Positions 1 through 6,383 of a DNA stretch of 6,383 nt are shown one piece after another; position 1 is the first letter of the stretch, and each line of letters opens with the position of its first letter. The notes under the pieces were generated by a model, which was given only the letters and a program-made list of their open reading frames with translations, searched no databases and was not told the DNA's origin. The stretch is taken from contig JAASTF010000187.1 of assembly GCA_021767525.1 (NCBI GenBank), positions 1-6,383 of the forward strand, in the 5' to 3' direction. The DNA is from Paracoccaceae bacterium (GTDB lineage: Bacteria; Pseudomonadota; Alphaproteobacteria; Rhodobacterales; Rhodobacteraceae). Both the position numbers and the translations under genes were made by a program.

Positions 1-1
1 C

Positions 2-3000
2 GATGGCGTGACGCGCTCGCCGGTGACATCGGAAACCATCCCCGATGCGGGGGTGCCTGCGCTTAGCCTTGTGAAATCCGCCGAACCCGGCGCGGGCTTT
101 GCCGAGGTCGGCGACACGATCGACTATAGCTTTACCGTGACCAACAGCGGCACGCGCAGCTTTGCCGCGCCCGTCGTTGTCGAGGACAGCCTGCTGGGCC
201 AGATCGCCTGCTTTACCCCCAGCGCATCCGATCCCGACCTGGTGGCCGGCGAAACGGTCAGCTGCACCGGCACATATACCGTCACCCAGGCCGATCTGGA
301 TGCCGGCGCGGTGGTGAACGAGGCCTTCGCCAGCACCGCCTACGGCCCGGATGACACTCTGGTGACAAGCCCGCCCGACCGCGTGACGACCCCGGCCACC
401 CTGGCGCCCGCGCTAAGCCTGGCCAAATCCGCCGCGCCGCTGCCGGTGACCGCGCCGGGGCAGGTTCTGACCTTTACCTTGGCGGCGACGAACACCGGCA
501 ACCAGACGCTGCGCGCCGTATCGGTCAGCGACCCGATGCTGCCCGGCCTTGTATGCGCCACCGACAGTCTGGCGCGTGGTGCATCGCTGGAATGCAGCGC
601 ACCCTACACCGTGACGCAGGCCGATATCGATGCAGGCGCGCTGGTCAACGCCGCTTTTGCCCGCGCGACCACGCCACTGGGGGACGATCTGCGCGACGAC
701 ACCACCCTGACCGTGGCGATGCCCAGCCCCGCCCCCGCGCTTGCGTTGACAAAGACCGCCACGCCGTCGCCCTTTGGCCCGGTCGGCAGCACGCTTGGCT
801 ATCGGCTTTCGGTGGAAAACACCGGCAACGTCACCCTGTTCGACATCGTGCTGAGCGATCCGCTCGCCCCGTCGCTAAGCTGCACGGTGGCTCGGCTGGC
901 GCCCGGCGCGGTCGATGGATCCTGCGCCTTCGATCTGACCGTGACACAGGCGATGGTCGATGCCGGCGCACAGGACAACACCGCCCGGGCCACCGGGCGC
1001 GATCCCTTCGGCACAATTGTCGACGACAGCGTGGCGATCCGCACCGAAGGGCCCGCGGCGGCCCCCGCGATCGAGGCGACCAAGACGCTGGCCCCGGCGG
1101 CCTCGGTGGCGGGCGAGGTGCTGCGCTATCGCCTGGTCGTCGAGAACACAGGCAACGTGTCCATCGCCTCGGTCGTGCTGACCGATACGATGCAGCGACT
1201 GGACGGCACGCCGATTGCGCTGGACGCGCCCTTTTCGCTGGTGTCGGGCGATGTGGATGGCGACGGCATCCTGGACGTTGGCGAGGCCTGGGTCCACAGC
1301 GCCTCCTATACGTTGACCCAGGACGATCTGAACGCCGGCGGCCTGCGCAACCAGGTCACGGCGACGGGCCGTGCGCCCGATGGCAGCCCGGTCAGCGACC
1401 TGTCGGACAATGGCGACGACACCGATGGCAACAGCACCGATGACGCCACCCGTTTCGACGCGGCGACCTCGGCCTCGCTTGAGGTGGCAAAGCGCGTCAC
1501 CGCGACGGGGGCCATTGCGGGCGACGTGGTGGAATTTGAGATCTCGGCGCTCAATACCGGCAACCAGGATCTGACGGACCTTGCGCTGTCCGACCGCATG
1601 ACACGCGCCGACGGCACGCCGCTGCCAGCAACGCCGGTGCCGGTATCCGTGCCCGACCCGCTGTCGCCGGGCGCCACGGCGACCTGGCGGCTTAGCCATG
1701 TGCTGACCCAGCCAGATATCGACGCGGGAGGGCTGGCCAACAGCGCCGTGGTGTCGGGGCTTGCGCCCGATGACACGCGCGTCAGCGATGTTTCGGCCGA
1801 CGACGATGCAAGCGACGGCAACACCGTGGACGACGCCACCGAGATCGCCATTCTGCCGTCGCCGGGGGTTGAGGTGGTCAAGCGCGTGACCAGCGCGGGC
1901 GCCGCCGCGGGTGAGCCTGTCAGCTTTGAAATCACGGTCGAGAATACCGGCACTGTCACCCTGACCGGCATCGGCCTGACAGATACCCTAAGTGACATTC
2001 AGGGCGCCGATCCGCGCAACCTGCCGGTCAGCTTTGTCGGGGCCAGCGGCAGCCCGCCCTCGCCCCAGGGCACGCTGCTGCCGGGCGAGGTGGCAAGCTA
2101 TACCGCGACCCATGTTTTGACCCAGGCCGATATCGACGCGGGCGGGGTGGCCAACCAGGTCACCGCCACCGCGACGACGCCGCAGGGCGGCTCGCTTGTC
2201 GATGTGTCGGATGATGACGGTGTGGGCGCCGACGATCCGACCGCGGTGCCGATTGCGCCGATGCCCAGCTTTGACGTGGTCAAGACCGTCGCCACGATAC
2301 GCCCGCTGTTCACCACCGTGGACGAAGTGACGTTTGACATCGCCGTGACCAACACCGGCAACATCACCCAGACCGGCATTTCGCTGCGCGATGACCTGGC
2401 CGCCTTTGTGGCACCGGCGACGCTGCGCCCCGATTTCCCGCCCACCGTCAGCCTTTCGGGTTTTGACGATGCGTCGGTCAACCCGGGCTTTGACGGGGTG
2501 GCAGACACCGAATTGCTGGCCGGCAATCCGACATTGGCGCCCGGCCAGACAGGCACCGCGCGCGTGACGCTGGTCTATGCCACCGCAACCGGCCAGCCCG
2601 CACAAGAGAACGTGGCCGCCGCCAGCTCGGACCAGCTGGCGACGCCCGAGACGGGCGCGGTTGCGGTGGAAAACCCCGATGCCGACGGCGACGGGGTGCC
2701 GGACCTGATCGAGGGCACCGGCGACCGCGACGGCGACGGGATCGCGGATGCCTCGGACTATGACCCGACCGGCTATTTCTATTGCGAGGATACCGGCGCC
2801 ATCCTGGCGGGCGGGCAGATCACTGTCAGCGGCAATGGTTTCAGCCAGACCGGCGTGGGCACCTCTGGGCCGATCACGATCGTGCGTGACGGCAGCGCGG
2901 GCTTCTACCAGTTCCACGTGACCGATGCCGGCACCTATGTTCTGGGGCTAAGCTATCCGCCGGCGGGCGACCCCTCGACCGCGCGCAGCAGCCTGGGCAG

Positions 3001-4228
3001 CCTGGATGTAACGACGCTGCTGCCGGCCAACCCGGCCGCACTGGGCGCGGGCGAAAGCGGCGCGACGGGGCGGCTGGCCGATTTCAGCGCCGGGGCAAAC
3101 CCGTTCTATAACACCTTCGTCGTCGAACCCGGCGATCCCTTCGTCCTGAACAACAACATTCCGCTGACCGCCTGCGCACAGGCCACTGACGTGGTCGCCA
3201 CCAAGACTGCCGACCGCCAAAGCGCGGTGTTCGGTGAAACGCTGACCTACACCCTGACATTCCGCAATGACTCGACGATCACCCATAGCGGGGCGCGGAT
3301 CGTCGATATCCTGCCGCCGGGGCTGCTTTATACCCCGGGCAGCGCGCGCGTGGACGGCGCCGCCCAAGAGCCCGCGATCGCCGGGCGCCAGCTGTCCTGG
3401 TTGGTCGATATCGCCCCTGCGCAAAGCATCACCGTCACGCTGGCGGCGCGCGTTGTCGCGGCCGATCGGTTCGGCGTGCTGACGAACCGCACCTGGCTCG
3501 AGGCGCCCGGCGGCGCGCGCCTGTCGAACGAGGCCACCGCCGATATCCGCGTCGAACCCGAGGCGGTTTTCGATTGCTCGGACGTGATCGGCAAGGTGTT
3601 CGACGACCGCAATCGCAACGGTTACCAAGATGGGCCGGGCACTTTGCCCGAGCCGATCACCGATGACAGCTATGCCGGGGGCAAGGGCAAACTGGCGCCG
3701 CGCCCCCGGGTCGAGGACCGCACCGAACGCGGCCTGCCCGGCGTGCGGCTGGTGGCCCCGGATGGCACCCTTGTGACGACCGATGCCCACGGTCGCTATT
3801 CGGTGCCCTGTGCCGCCCTGCCGCGCGATATCGGATCGAATTTCATGCTCAAGCTCGACACCCGCACGCTGCCGACGGGGTATCGCGTGACCACCGAAAA
3901 TCCCCGCGTCGTGCGTCTGACGGCGGGCAAGATGGCCAAGCTGAATTTCGGCGCAGCGCTGGGAGACGTGGTGGATATCGACCTGACGGCGCGGGCCTTT
4001 GCGGCGGGCGGCGTCGCGCCTGTGCCTGGCCTGGCGCGCGGCATCGATGCGGTTTTGGCCAAGATCGGGCAGACACCCACAGCGCTGCGCCTGACCTACC
4101 TGCTGCAAGATAACGAGGCAGCCGCGCTGGGCCGCGAGCGCCTGCGCGCGGTTGAAAAGCTGATCCGGGGGCGCTGGCAGGGTGGCTATCGGCTCGAAAT
4201 CGAAAAAACCGTGACGCGCGGGCGATGA
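2..4228 (+). CDS. Large DUF11/DUF7507-repeat surface protein with SdrD-B-like domain (5' partial)
   Basis: The reading frame is open from the first full codon to a TGA at 4226-4228, giving 1408 codons. The true start lies upstream: the frame enters in the tail of a repeat, and the GTG at 8 is an internal valine. Domain order is repeat tail (2-58), seven DUF11/DUF7507-type repeats (59-2677), a calcium-loop segment (2678-2770), a beta-rich domain (2771-3187), an eighth DUF11 domain (3188-3562), an SdrD-B-like domain (3572-3961) and an OmpA-like tail (3962-4225). Such repeats are known from secreted or cell-surface proteins and are thought to form extended beta-sandwich stalks. No catalytic motif or membrane span is visible. 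A signal peptide would be expected but lies outside the window. The role as adhesin or surface stalk is inferred. Cysteines are few (ten) and six of them form pairs in repeats 1-3. It sits 13-22 bases upstream of a beta-barrel gene in the same direction, so the two are probably co-transcribed. Confidence 0.96.
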   Translation, partial: DGVTRSPVTSETIPDAGVPALSLVKSAEPGAGFAEVGDTIDYSFTVTNSGTRSFAAPVVVEDSLLGQIACFTPSASDPDLVAGETVSCTGTYTVTQADLDAGAVVNEAFASTAYGPDDTLVTSPPDRVTTPATLAPALSLAKSAAPLPVTAPGQVLTFTLAATNTGNQTLRAVSVSDPMLPGLVCATDSLARGASLECSAPYTVTQADIDAGALVNAAFARATTPLGDDLRDDTTLTVAMPSPAPALALTKTATPSPFGPVGSTLGYRLSVENTGNVTLFDIVLSDPLAPSLSCTVARLAPGAVDGSCAFDLTVTQAMVDAGAQDNTARATGRDPFGTIVDDSVAIRTEGPAAAPAIEATKTLAPAASVAGEVLRYRLVVENTGNVSIASVVLTDTMQRLDGTPIALDAPFSLVSGDVDGDGILDVGEAWVHSASYTLTQDDLNAGGLRNQVTATGRAPDGSPVSDLSDNGDDTDGNSTDDATRFDAATSASLEVAKRVTATGAIAGDVVEFEISALNTGNQDLTDLALSDRMTRADGTPLPATPVPVSVPDPLSPGATATWRLSHVLTQPDIDAGGLANSAVVSGLAPDDTRVSDVSADDDASDGNTVDDATEIAILPSPGVEVVKRVTSAGAAAGEPVSFEITVENTGTVTLTGIGLTDTLSDIQGADPRNLPVSFVGASGSPPSPQGTLLPGEVASYTATHVLTQADIDAGGVANQVTATATTPQGGSLVDVSDDDGVGADDPTAVPIAPMPSFDVVKTVATIRPLFTTVDEVTFDIAVTNTGNITQTGISLRDDLAAFVAPATLRPDFPPTVSLSGFDDASVNPGFDGVADTELLAGNPTLAPGQTGTARVTLVYATATGQPAQENVAAASSDQLATPETGAVAVENPDADGDGVPDLIEGTGDRDGDGIADASDYDPTGYFYCEDTGAILAGGQITVSGNGFSQTGVGTSGPITIVRDGSAGFYQFHVTDAGTYVLGLSYPPAGDPSTARSSLGSLDVTTLLPANPAALGAGESGATGRLADFSAGANPFYNTFVVEPGDPFVLNNNIPLTACAQATDVVATKTADRQSAVFGETLTYTLTFRNDSTITHSGARIVDILPPGLLYTPGSARVDGAAQEPAIAGRQLSWLVDIAPAQSITVTLAARVVAADRFGVLTNRTWLEAPGGARLSNEATADIRVEPEAVFDCSDVIGKVFDDRNRNGYQDGPGTLPEPITDDSYAGGKGKLAPRPRVEDRTERGLPGVRLVAPDGTLVTTDAHGRYSVPCAALPRDIGSNFMLKLDTRTLPTGYRVTTENPRVVRLTAGKMAKLNFGAALGDVVDIDLTARAFAAGGVAPVPGLARGIDAVLAKIGQTPTALRLTYLLQDNEAAALGRERLRAVEKLIRGRWQGGYRLEIEKTVTRGR
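59..2677 (+). repeat. Seven tandem DUF11/DUF7507-type repeats
   Basis: Repeat units begin near 59, 410, 737, 1067, 1472, 1865 and 2267, with lengths of about 117, 109, 110, 135, 131, 134 and 137 residues. Each opens with a strand of the form L/E-x-x-K-(S/T/R), followed by a strand ending in N-T/S-G-(N/T). Six of the seven carry the family signature T-Q-x-x-(D/N)-A-G, within blocks at 275-307, 605-637, 935-967, 1307-1339, 1697-1729 and 2111-2143. The seventh lacks it. Repeats 4-6 end in acidic linkers (1394-1459, 1784-1843, 2201-2242) rich in Asp, Gly, Asn and Ser. The repeats are well diverged at DNA level, so this is an old array and not a fresh duplication. Family assignment rests on recognised motifs, not on a profile search. 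Confidence 0.9.
2678..2770 (+). other. Thrombospondin type 3-like calcium-binding segment
   Basis: Two Asp/Gly-rich loops, DADGDGVPD (from 2678) and DRDGDGIAD (from 2723), lie 15 residues apart, followed by another Asp-rich turn ending DYDPTG. The D-x-D-G-D-G-x-x-D spacing is that of calcium-binding thrombospondin type 3 repeats. It separates the long repeat array from the C-terminal domains, so calcium probably rigidifies this hinge. Calcium binding is inferred from the motif only. Confidence 0.82.
2771..3187 (+). other. Beta-rich domain of unknown family after the calcium loops
   Basis: About 139 residues begin at GYFYCEDTG and run to the next DUF11 domain. A glycine-rich stretch with alternating hydrophobic residues, then a G-x-Y-x-F and a G-T-Y-V-L strand pair, suggest an Ig-like or prealbumin-like beta fold of the kind found in carboxypeptidase-regulatory and SpaA-like domains. 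The second half is rich in Ala, Gly and Asn, with little predicted order. One cysteine near each end (the start motif and LTACAQ) could bridge the domain. I recall similar segments directly after the calcium loops in other large bacterial surface proteins, but I cannot name a family. Confidence 0.5.
3188..3562 (+). other. Eighth DUF11 domain, separated from the array
   Basis: The domain opens with DVVATKTADR and a strand pair leading to LTYTLTFRN, then the typical DUF11 core IVDILPPGLLY with a P-G-S turn, and closes with an NEA strand before the next domain. It matches classical DUF11 (the conserved repeat also seen in chlamydial cysteine-rich outer-membrane protein) better than the seven upstream units do. 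It lacks their T-Q-x-x-D-A-G signature and has no cysteine. It probably adds one more beta-sandwich to the stalk. Confidence 0.82.
3572..3961 (+). other. SdrD-B-like domain with an insertion
   Basis: The stretch GKVFDDRNRNGYQD, then GLPGVRLVAPDG, then TTDAHGRYSVPC, is the recognisable order of an SdrD-B-like (Cna-B-type) beta-sandwich. D-D-x-N-x-N-G-x-x-D is the calcium-loop motif of that family. Between the calcium loop and GLPGV lies a 31-residue insertion (3632-3724), rich in Pro, Gly, Asp and basic residues, that I would not expect in a minimal domain. The domain ends in a KLNFGAAL strand. In staphylococcal Sdr proteins B domains act as calcium-stiffened spacers; the same role here is inferred. 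Confidence 0.83.
3962..4225 (+). other. C-terminal segment resembling a degenerate OmpA-like domain
   Basis: These last 88 residues show a beta-alpha-beta-alpha-beta pattern: a DIDLTARAF strand, a helix around GIDAVLAKI, an ALRLTYLL strand, a charged helix with RERLRAVEKLI, and a final YRLEIEK strand. The order and the R-x-R-L-R-A-V helix recall the OmpA-like peptidoglycan-binding fold. The usual T-D-x-x-G and N-x-x-L-S-x-x-R-A binding loop is shortened and altered, so peptidoglycan binding is doubtful. It could instead be a docking tail for the barrel encoded next door. The OmpA relationship is a tentative pattern match. Confidence 0.45.
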
Positions 4229-4241
4229 GGGGGCCGAGAGG
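4228..4241 (+). promoter_or_regulatory. Ribosome binding site region of the barrel gene
   Basis: The gap after the upstream stop holds two purine-rich stretches: AGGGGG at 4228-4233 and GAGAGG at 4236-4241. The first is 8 bases from the ATG at 4242. The second abuts that ATG but is 9 bases from the ATG at 4251, and it contains GAGG, the better match to the anti-Shine-Dalgarno. No promoter or terminator-like hairpin is evident in so short a gap, which supports co-transcription. Confidence 0.6.
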
Positions 4242-4250
4242 ATGGCAAAG

Positions 4251-4322
4251 ATGAAACGGGGTACAAATCGCGTGATCTTGGCCGGGGTGTCCGCCCTGGC
4301 GCTGGCCAGTGCCGCCGCGGCG
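4251..4322 (+). other. Sec signal peptide of the barrel protein
   Basis: The 24 residues have a basic start (MKRGTNR), a hydrophobic core (VILAGVSALALAS) and an Ala-rich end (AAAA) before QDD. Cleavage is most likely after the last Ala, leaving QDDAGF as the mature start. There is no lipobox cysteine and no twin-arginine motif, so this is a standard Sec/signal peptidase I substrate delivered to the periplasm, as expected for an outer-membrane protein. Confidence 0.88.
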
Positions 4323-6383
4323 CAGGACGATGCCGGCTTTTCGATCTCGATCAACGGCGAGACGATGGCCGGCGACGACAGCCTGCGCCAAGAGGCGCGC
4401 CGCGCGGACGAGGCATTGGCCCGCGCCAACGTGCAGGTGCGGTTCGACGGGCTGGGCGTAAAGCCGCGGCTGAACGCGGAACTGTTGAACGACCGCGCGC
4501 CCCGGCCCGGACAGACCGTGCGCGTCAAAAGTGAAATGAACTATCCGGCCTTCGTTACCAGGGCTGAAATGCGGGTGATCGACCTGGGCGCCCCGACAGG
4601 CCCAAGGCTTTTGCAGGTGGTGCCCGTGGCCCCCAATGGCAGCGCGGCGTTTCCCTTGCCCGAGGGCGACAACCTGGCGGTGGTGCACCGCGTCTACGAT
4701 GCGCGCGGGCGGTTCGACGAAACCCGGCCCGTGCCGTTGCGGGCCAAGGATGCCCCGCTGACCGATCGCGCCGACCCTCCGCCCGAAGAGGGGCTGGACA
4801 GCGCCGCCCGACGCCGGATCCCGGTGCGCGGCGGCGCGGTCACCGTGAGCGGAACCGACGTGCGCCCCGGCGCGCGGGTGGCGACGCTGGGCGAAACCGT
4901 GATGCCCGATGAAGCGGGCCGTTTCGTGGTGCAGCGTATCCTGCCCGCCGGCGATCACGCCGTCGATGTGCGTGTCAGCGGCGCGGGCGAAAGCACGTTT
5001 GTACAGCGCGACATCTCGATCCCCCGGTCGGAATGGTTTTACACCGCCCTGGCCGACCTGACATTCGGCTATCGCGATGGTGGTGGGGCGGCCGCCGCCG
5101 GCGGCACATATGACCGCAGCTATGCGATCGGGCGCCTTGCCGGCTATGCCAAGGGCAAGACGGGCAGCGGCTGGACGATCACGGCGCGCGTCGACACCGG
5201 CGAGGACGATCTTGAAAACCTGTTGCGCGATCTGGACGAAAAAGACCCCTACCACCTGCTGATGCGGATGCAGCGCGACCGCTCTTACCCCACATTCGGC
5301 GACGACAGCACGATCGAGGACGGCGCGCCATCGGACGGCAAATTCTACCTCAAGGCCGAGCGTGACGGCAGCCACCTGCTGTGGGGCAATTACACCGCCA
5401 CGATCCAGGGCAGCCGCTATCTGCGCAACGAGCGGACGCTTTACGGCTTTCAGGGCGTTTACCGCAGCCCGGCGCAAACCGCCGCCGGTGAATCGCGCGT
5501 GTCGGCCGAAATCTATGCGGCCAGCCCCGACCGCCTGCCGGGGCGCGACCAGTTTCTGGGCACCGGTGGATCGGTGTATTTCCTGCAGCGCCAGGACATC
5601 GGGCTTGGCACCGAAACCGTCAGCGTTCAGCTGCGCGACAGGCTGACCGGGCGGGTGGTGGAAACCCGGCCGCTGCGCTACGGCGTGGATTACGAGATCA
5701 ACTATATCCAGGGCGTCGTTACCCTGAGCGCACCGCTTAGCGGCAGTGCGGGCGGCGGCACGGTCATCACCAATCCGGGCGGCGAATACGATGTCGTCCT
5801 GGTGGTGCAATATGAATACACGCCAACCGCCACCGATGTGGACGGCATGTCGGTCGGCGGCCGGATCGAGGCCTGGTCGGGTGACCGCCTGCGCTTTGGC
5901 GTGACCGCGATGAAGGAAACCACCGATTTCGCGGATCAGACCGCGCTTGGGGCCGATATCCGCTATCGGCTGAGCGATCAAAGCTTCATCGACCTGGAAT
6001 ATGCCCGCACAGACGGGCCGGGTTTCGGCTCGTCCCTGTCGTCGGATGGCGGTTTGATTATCGACAGTAGCGCCGGTGCGGGCGGCACCGGCAGCGCCTG
6101 GTCGGTGCGCGGGCAGCTGGAATTTGCGGATCTGGGCCTTTCCATGCCCGGCCGCGTTCTGGCCTATTGGGAAAGGCGCGATGCGGGCTTTTCCACGCTG
6201 GATTACCAGGTCACCGACGACGAAGAACTGTGGGGCCTGGCGCTGGATGTCGAACCGACCGAGCGGCTGGGCTTCAGGCTTTATGCCGACGTGCTGGACA
6301 GCGCCTCGGGCAAAGAGGCGCGCGAGATCGGGGCCGAGCTGACCTGGCGCGCCAGCGACCGGCTGACCTGGGATCTGGGCATC
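4251..6383 (+). CDS. Outer-membrane beta-barrel protein with N-terminal beta-sandwich domains (3' partial)
   Basis: The frame runs for 711 codons without a stop to the last base, so the C-terminus is missing. The start at 4251 is preferred for its GAGAGG at 9 bases; the ATG at 4242 would add three residues (MAK) and cannot be excluded. Residues 1-24 are a signal peptide. Residues 25 to about 185 look like an Ig-like region, with VQVRFDGLGVKP, then NYPAFVTRAEMRV and GRFDETRPVPL. Residues 186-261 form a second small beta domain (VRGGAVTVSG, GRFVVQRILPAGDH). From W262 on, alternating aromatic/polar strands with Gly/Asp turns indicate an outer-membrane barrel. Blocks at 5286-5468 (YPTFGDDST, GKFYLKAERDGSHLLWGNY) and 5559-5738 (GTGGSVYFLQ, YGVDYEINYIQG) match motifs I recall from large Gram-negative surface proteins that also carry DUF11 or SdrD-B domains. 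There is no TonB box or plug motif. Function is unproven; anchoring or exporting the upstream repeat protein is an inference from the pairing. Confidence 0.94.
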   Translation, partial: MKRGTNRVILAGVSALALASAAAAQDDAGFSISINGETMAGDDSLRQEARRADEALARANVQVRFDGLGVKPRLNAELLNDRAPRPGQTVRVKSEMNYPAFVTRAEMRVIDLGAPTGPRLLQVVPVAPNGSAAFPLPEGDNLAVVHRVYDARGRFDETRPVPLRAKDAPLTDRADPPPEEGLDSAARRRIPVRGGAVTVSGTDVRPGARVATLGETVMPDEAGRFVVQRILPAGDHAVDVRVSGAGESTFVQRDISIPRSEWFYTALADLTFGYRDGGGAAAAGGTYDRSYAIGRLAGYAKGKTGSGWTITARVDTGEDDLENLLRDLDEKDPYHLLMRMQRDRSYPTFGDDSTIEDGAPSDGKFYLKAERDGSHLLWGNYTATIQGSRYLRNERTLYGFQGVYRSPAQTAAGESRVSAEIYAASPDRLPGRDQFLGTGGSVYFLQRQDIGLGTETVSVQLRDRLTGRVVETRPLRYGVDYEINYIQGVVTLSAPLSGSAGGGTVITNPGGEYDVVLVVQYEYTPTATDVDGMSVGGRIEAWSGDRLRFGVTAMKETTDFADQTALGADIRYRLSDQSFIDLEYARTDGPGFGSSLSSDGGLIIDSSAGAGGTGSAWSVRGQLEFADLGLSMPGRVLAYWERRDAGFSTLDYQVTDDEELWGLALDVEPTERLGFRLYADVLDSASGKEAREIGAELTWRASDRLTWDLGI
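5034..6383 (+). other. Beta-barrel region of the second gene (incomplete)
   Basis: From WFYTALADLTFGY to the window end, strands of about 9-12 residues with alternating hydrophobic and polar side chains are joined by turns rich in Gly, Asp and Ser. Examples are AIGRLAGYAKG, WTITARVDTG, RLRFGVTAMKE, FIDLEYARTD and LGFRLYADVLD. The 60-residue block at 5559-5738 interrupts the strand series and reads as a small independent beta module inside the barrel region. The last strands show the even spacing of barrel hairpins, so more strands are expected downstream. Confidence 0.75.

Noticed and set aside
8..10. GTG as the true start of the first gene
   Set aside because: The frame is open to the window edge, and the residues before and after it are the normal end of a DUF11-type repeat. 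No ribosome binding site or signal peptide is present, so it is an internal valine.
553..1443. A 296-codon open frame on the plus strand in another frame
   Set aside because: It overlaps repeats 2-4 of gene 1, whose frame carries the conserved motifs. The product is Arg/Gly/His-rich and shows no fold pattern.
275..2143. Recent tandem DNA duplication, suggested by the recurring ACCCAGGCCGATATCGA-like stretch
   Set aside because: Similarity at DNA level is confined to the codons of the conserved T-Q-x-D-x-D-A-G motif. The rest of the units are strongly diverged, so protein-level constraint and an old duplication explain it.
1988..2917. A 309-codon open frame on the minus strand
   Set aside because: It is antisense to DUF11 repeats 6-7 and the calcium loops. 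Its composition is typical of a shadow frame and there is no signal or domain motif.
4229..4250. A terminator or separate promoter between the two genes
   Set aside because: The gap is at most 22 bases, has no GC-rich hairpin followed by a T run, and holds only purine-rich ribosome-binding sequence.
2948..4528. A 526-codon open frame on the minus strand
   Set aside because: It is antisense to the SdrD-B and OmpA-like regions, has a biased low-complexity composition and no recognisable domain. It is explained by GC skew of codon positions in the real gene.
3849..5981. A 710-codon open frame on the minus strand
   Set aside because: It lies antisense across the end of gene 1 and most of gene 2 and crosses their junction. 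Its product is rich in Arg, His, Gly, Ala and Gln with no domain motif, as expected from the complement of GC-rich coding DNA. Both plus-strand frames show clear family motifs.

Overview
The window is GC-rich DNA (roughly two thirds G+C by eye, not counted). It is almost entirely filled by two co-directional plus-strand genes, both cut by the window edges. Composition, codon choice (CTG, GCC and GGC dominate) and an Ala-rich signal peptide ending in AAAAQ fit a high-GC alphaproteobacterium, perhaps Rhodobacterales. That placement is inference; there is no RNA gene or housekeeping gene to confirm it.

Positions 2-4228 hold the C-terminal 1408 codons of a very large, secreted-type repeat protein. 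In order it has: the tail of one DUF11-type repeat; seven further tandem repeats of the DUF11/DUF7507 kind (59-2677); an Asp/Gly-rich calcium-loop segment of thrombospondin type 3 style (2678-2770); a beta-rich domain with no family name I can assign (2771-3187); one more DUF11 domain (3188-3562); an SdrD-B-like domain with a 31-residue insertion (3572-3961); and a C-terminal segment that looks like a degenerate OmpA-like fold (3962-4225). The first three whole repeats are short and each carries a cysteine pair. The next four are longer and lack cysteine.

A gap of 13-22 bases with a Shine-Dalgarno-like stretch leads into a second gene (4251, or 4242, to beyond 6383). It encodes a protein with a clear signal peptide, two beta-sandwich-like domains and the start of an outer-membrane beta-barrel. 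It is open to the last base of the window, so its C-terminus is missing.

The two genes almost certainly share a transcript. The most economical reading is a cell-surface module: a long, probably calcium-stabilised repeat stalk made together with an outer-membrane barrel that could anchor, display or help export it. From memory, both kinds of domain also occur in large surface proteins of other Gram-negative bacteria. The pairing here as two adjacent genes is the main point of interest, but its function is unproven.

There is no gene-free stretch over 300 bases. I saw no RNA gene, insertion sequence, CRISPR array, origin or convincing terminator.
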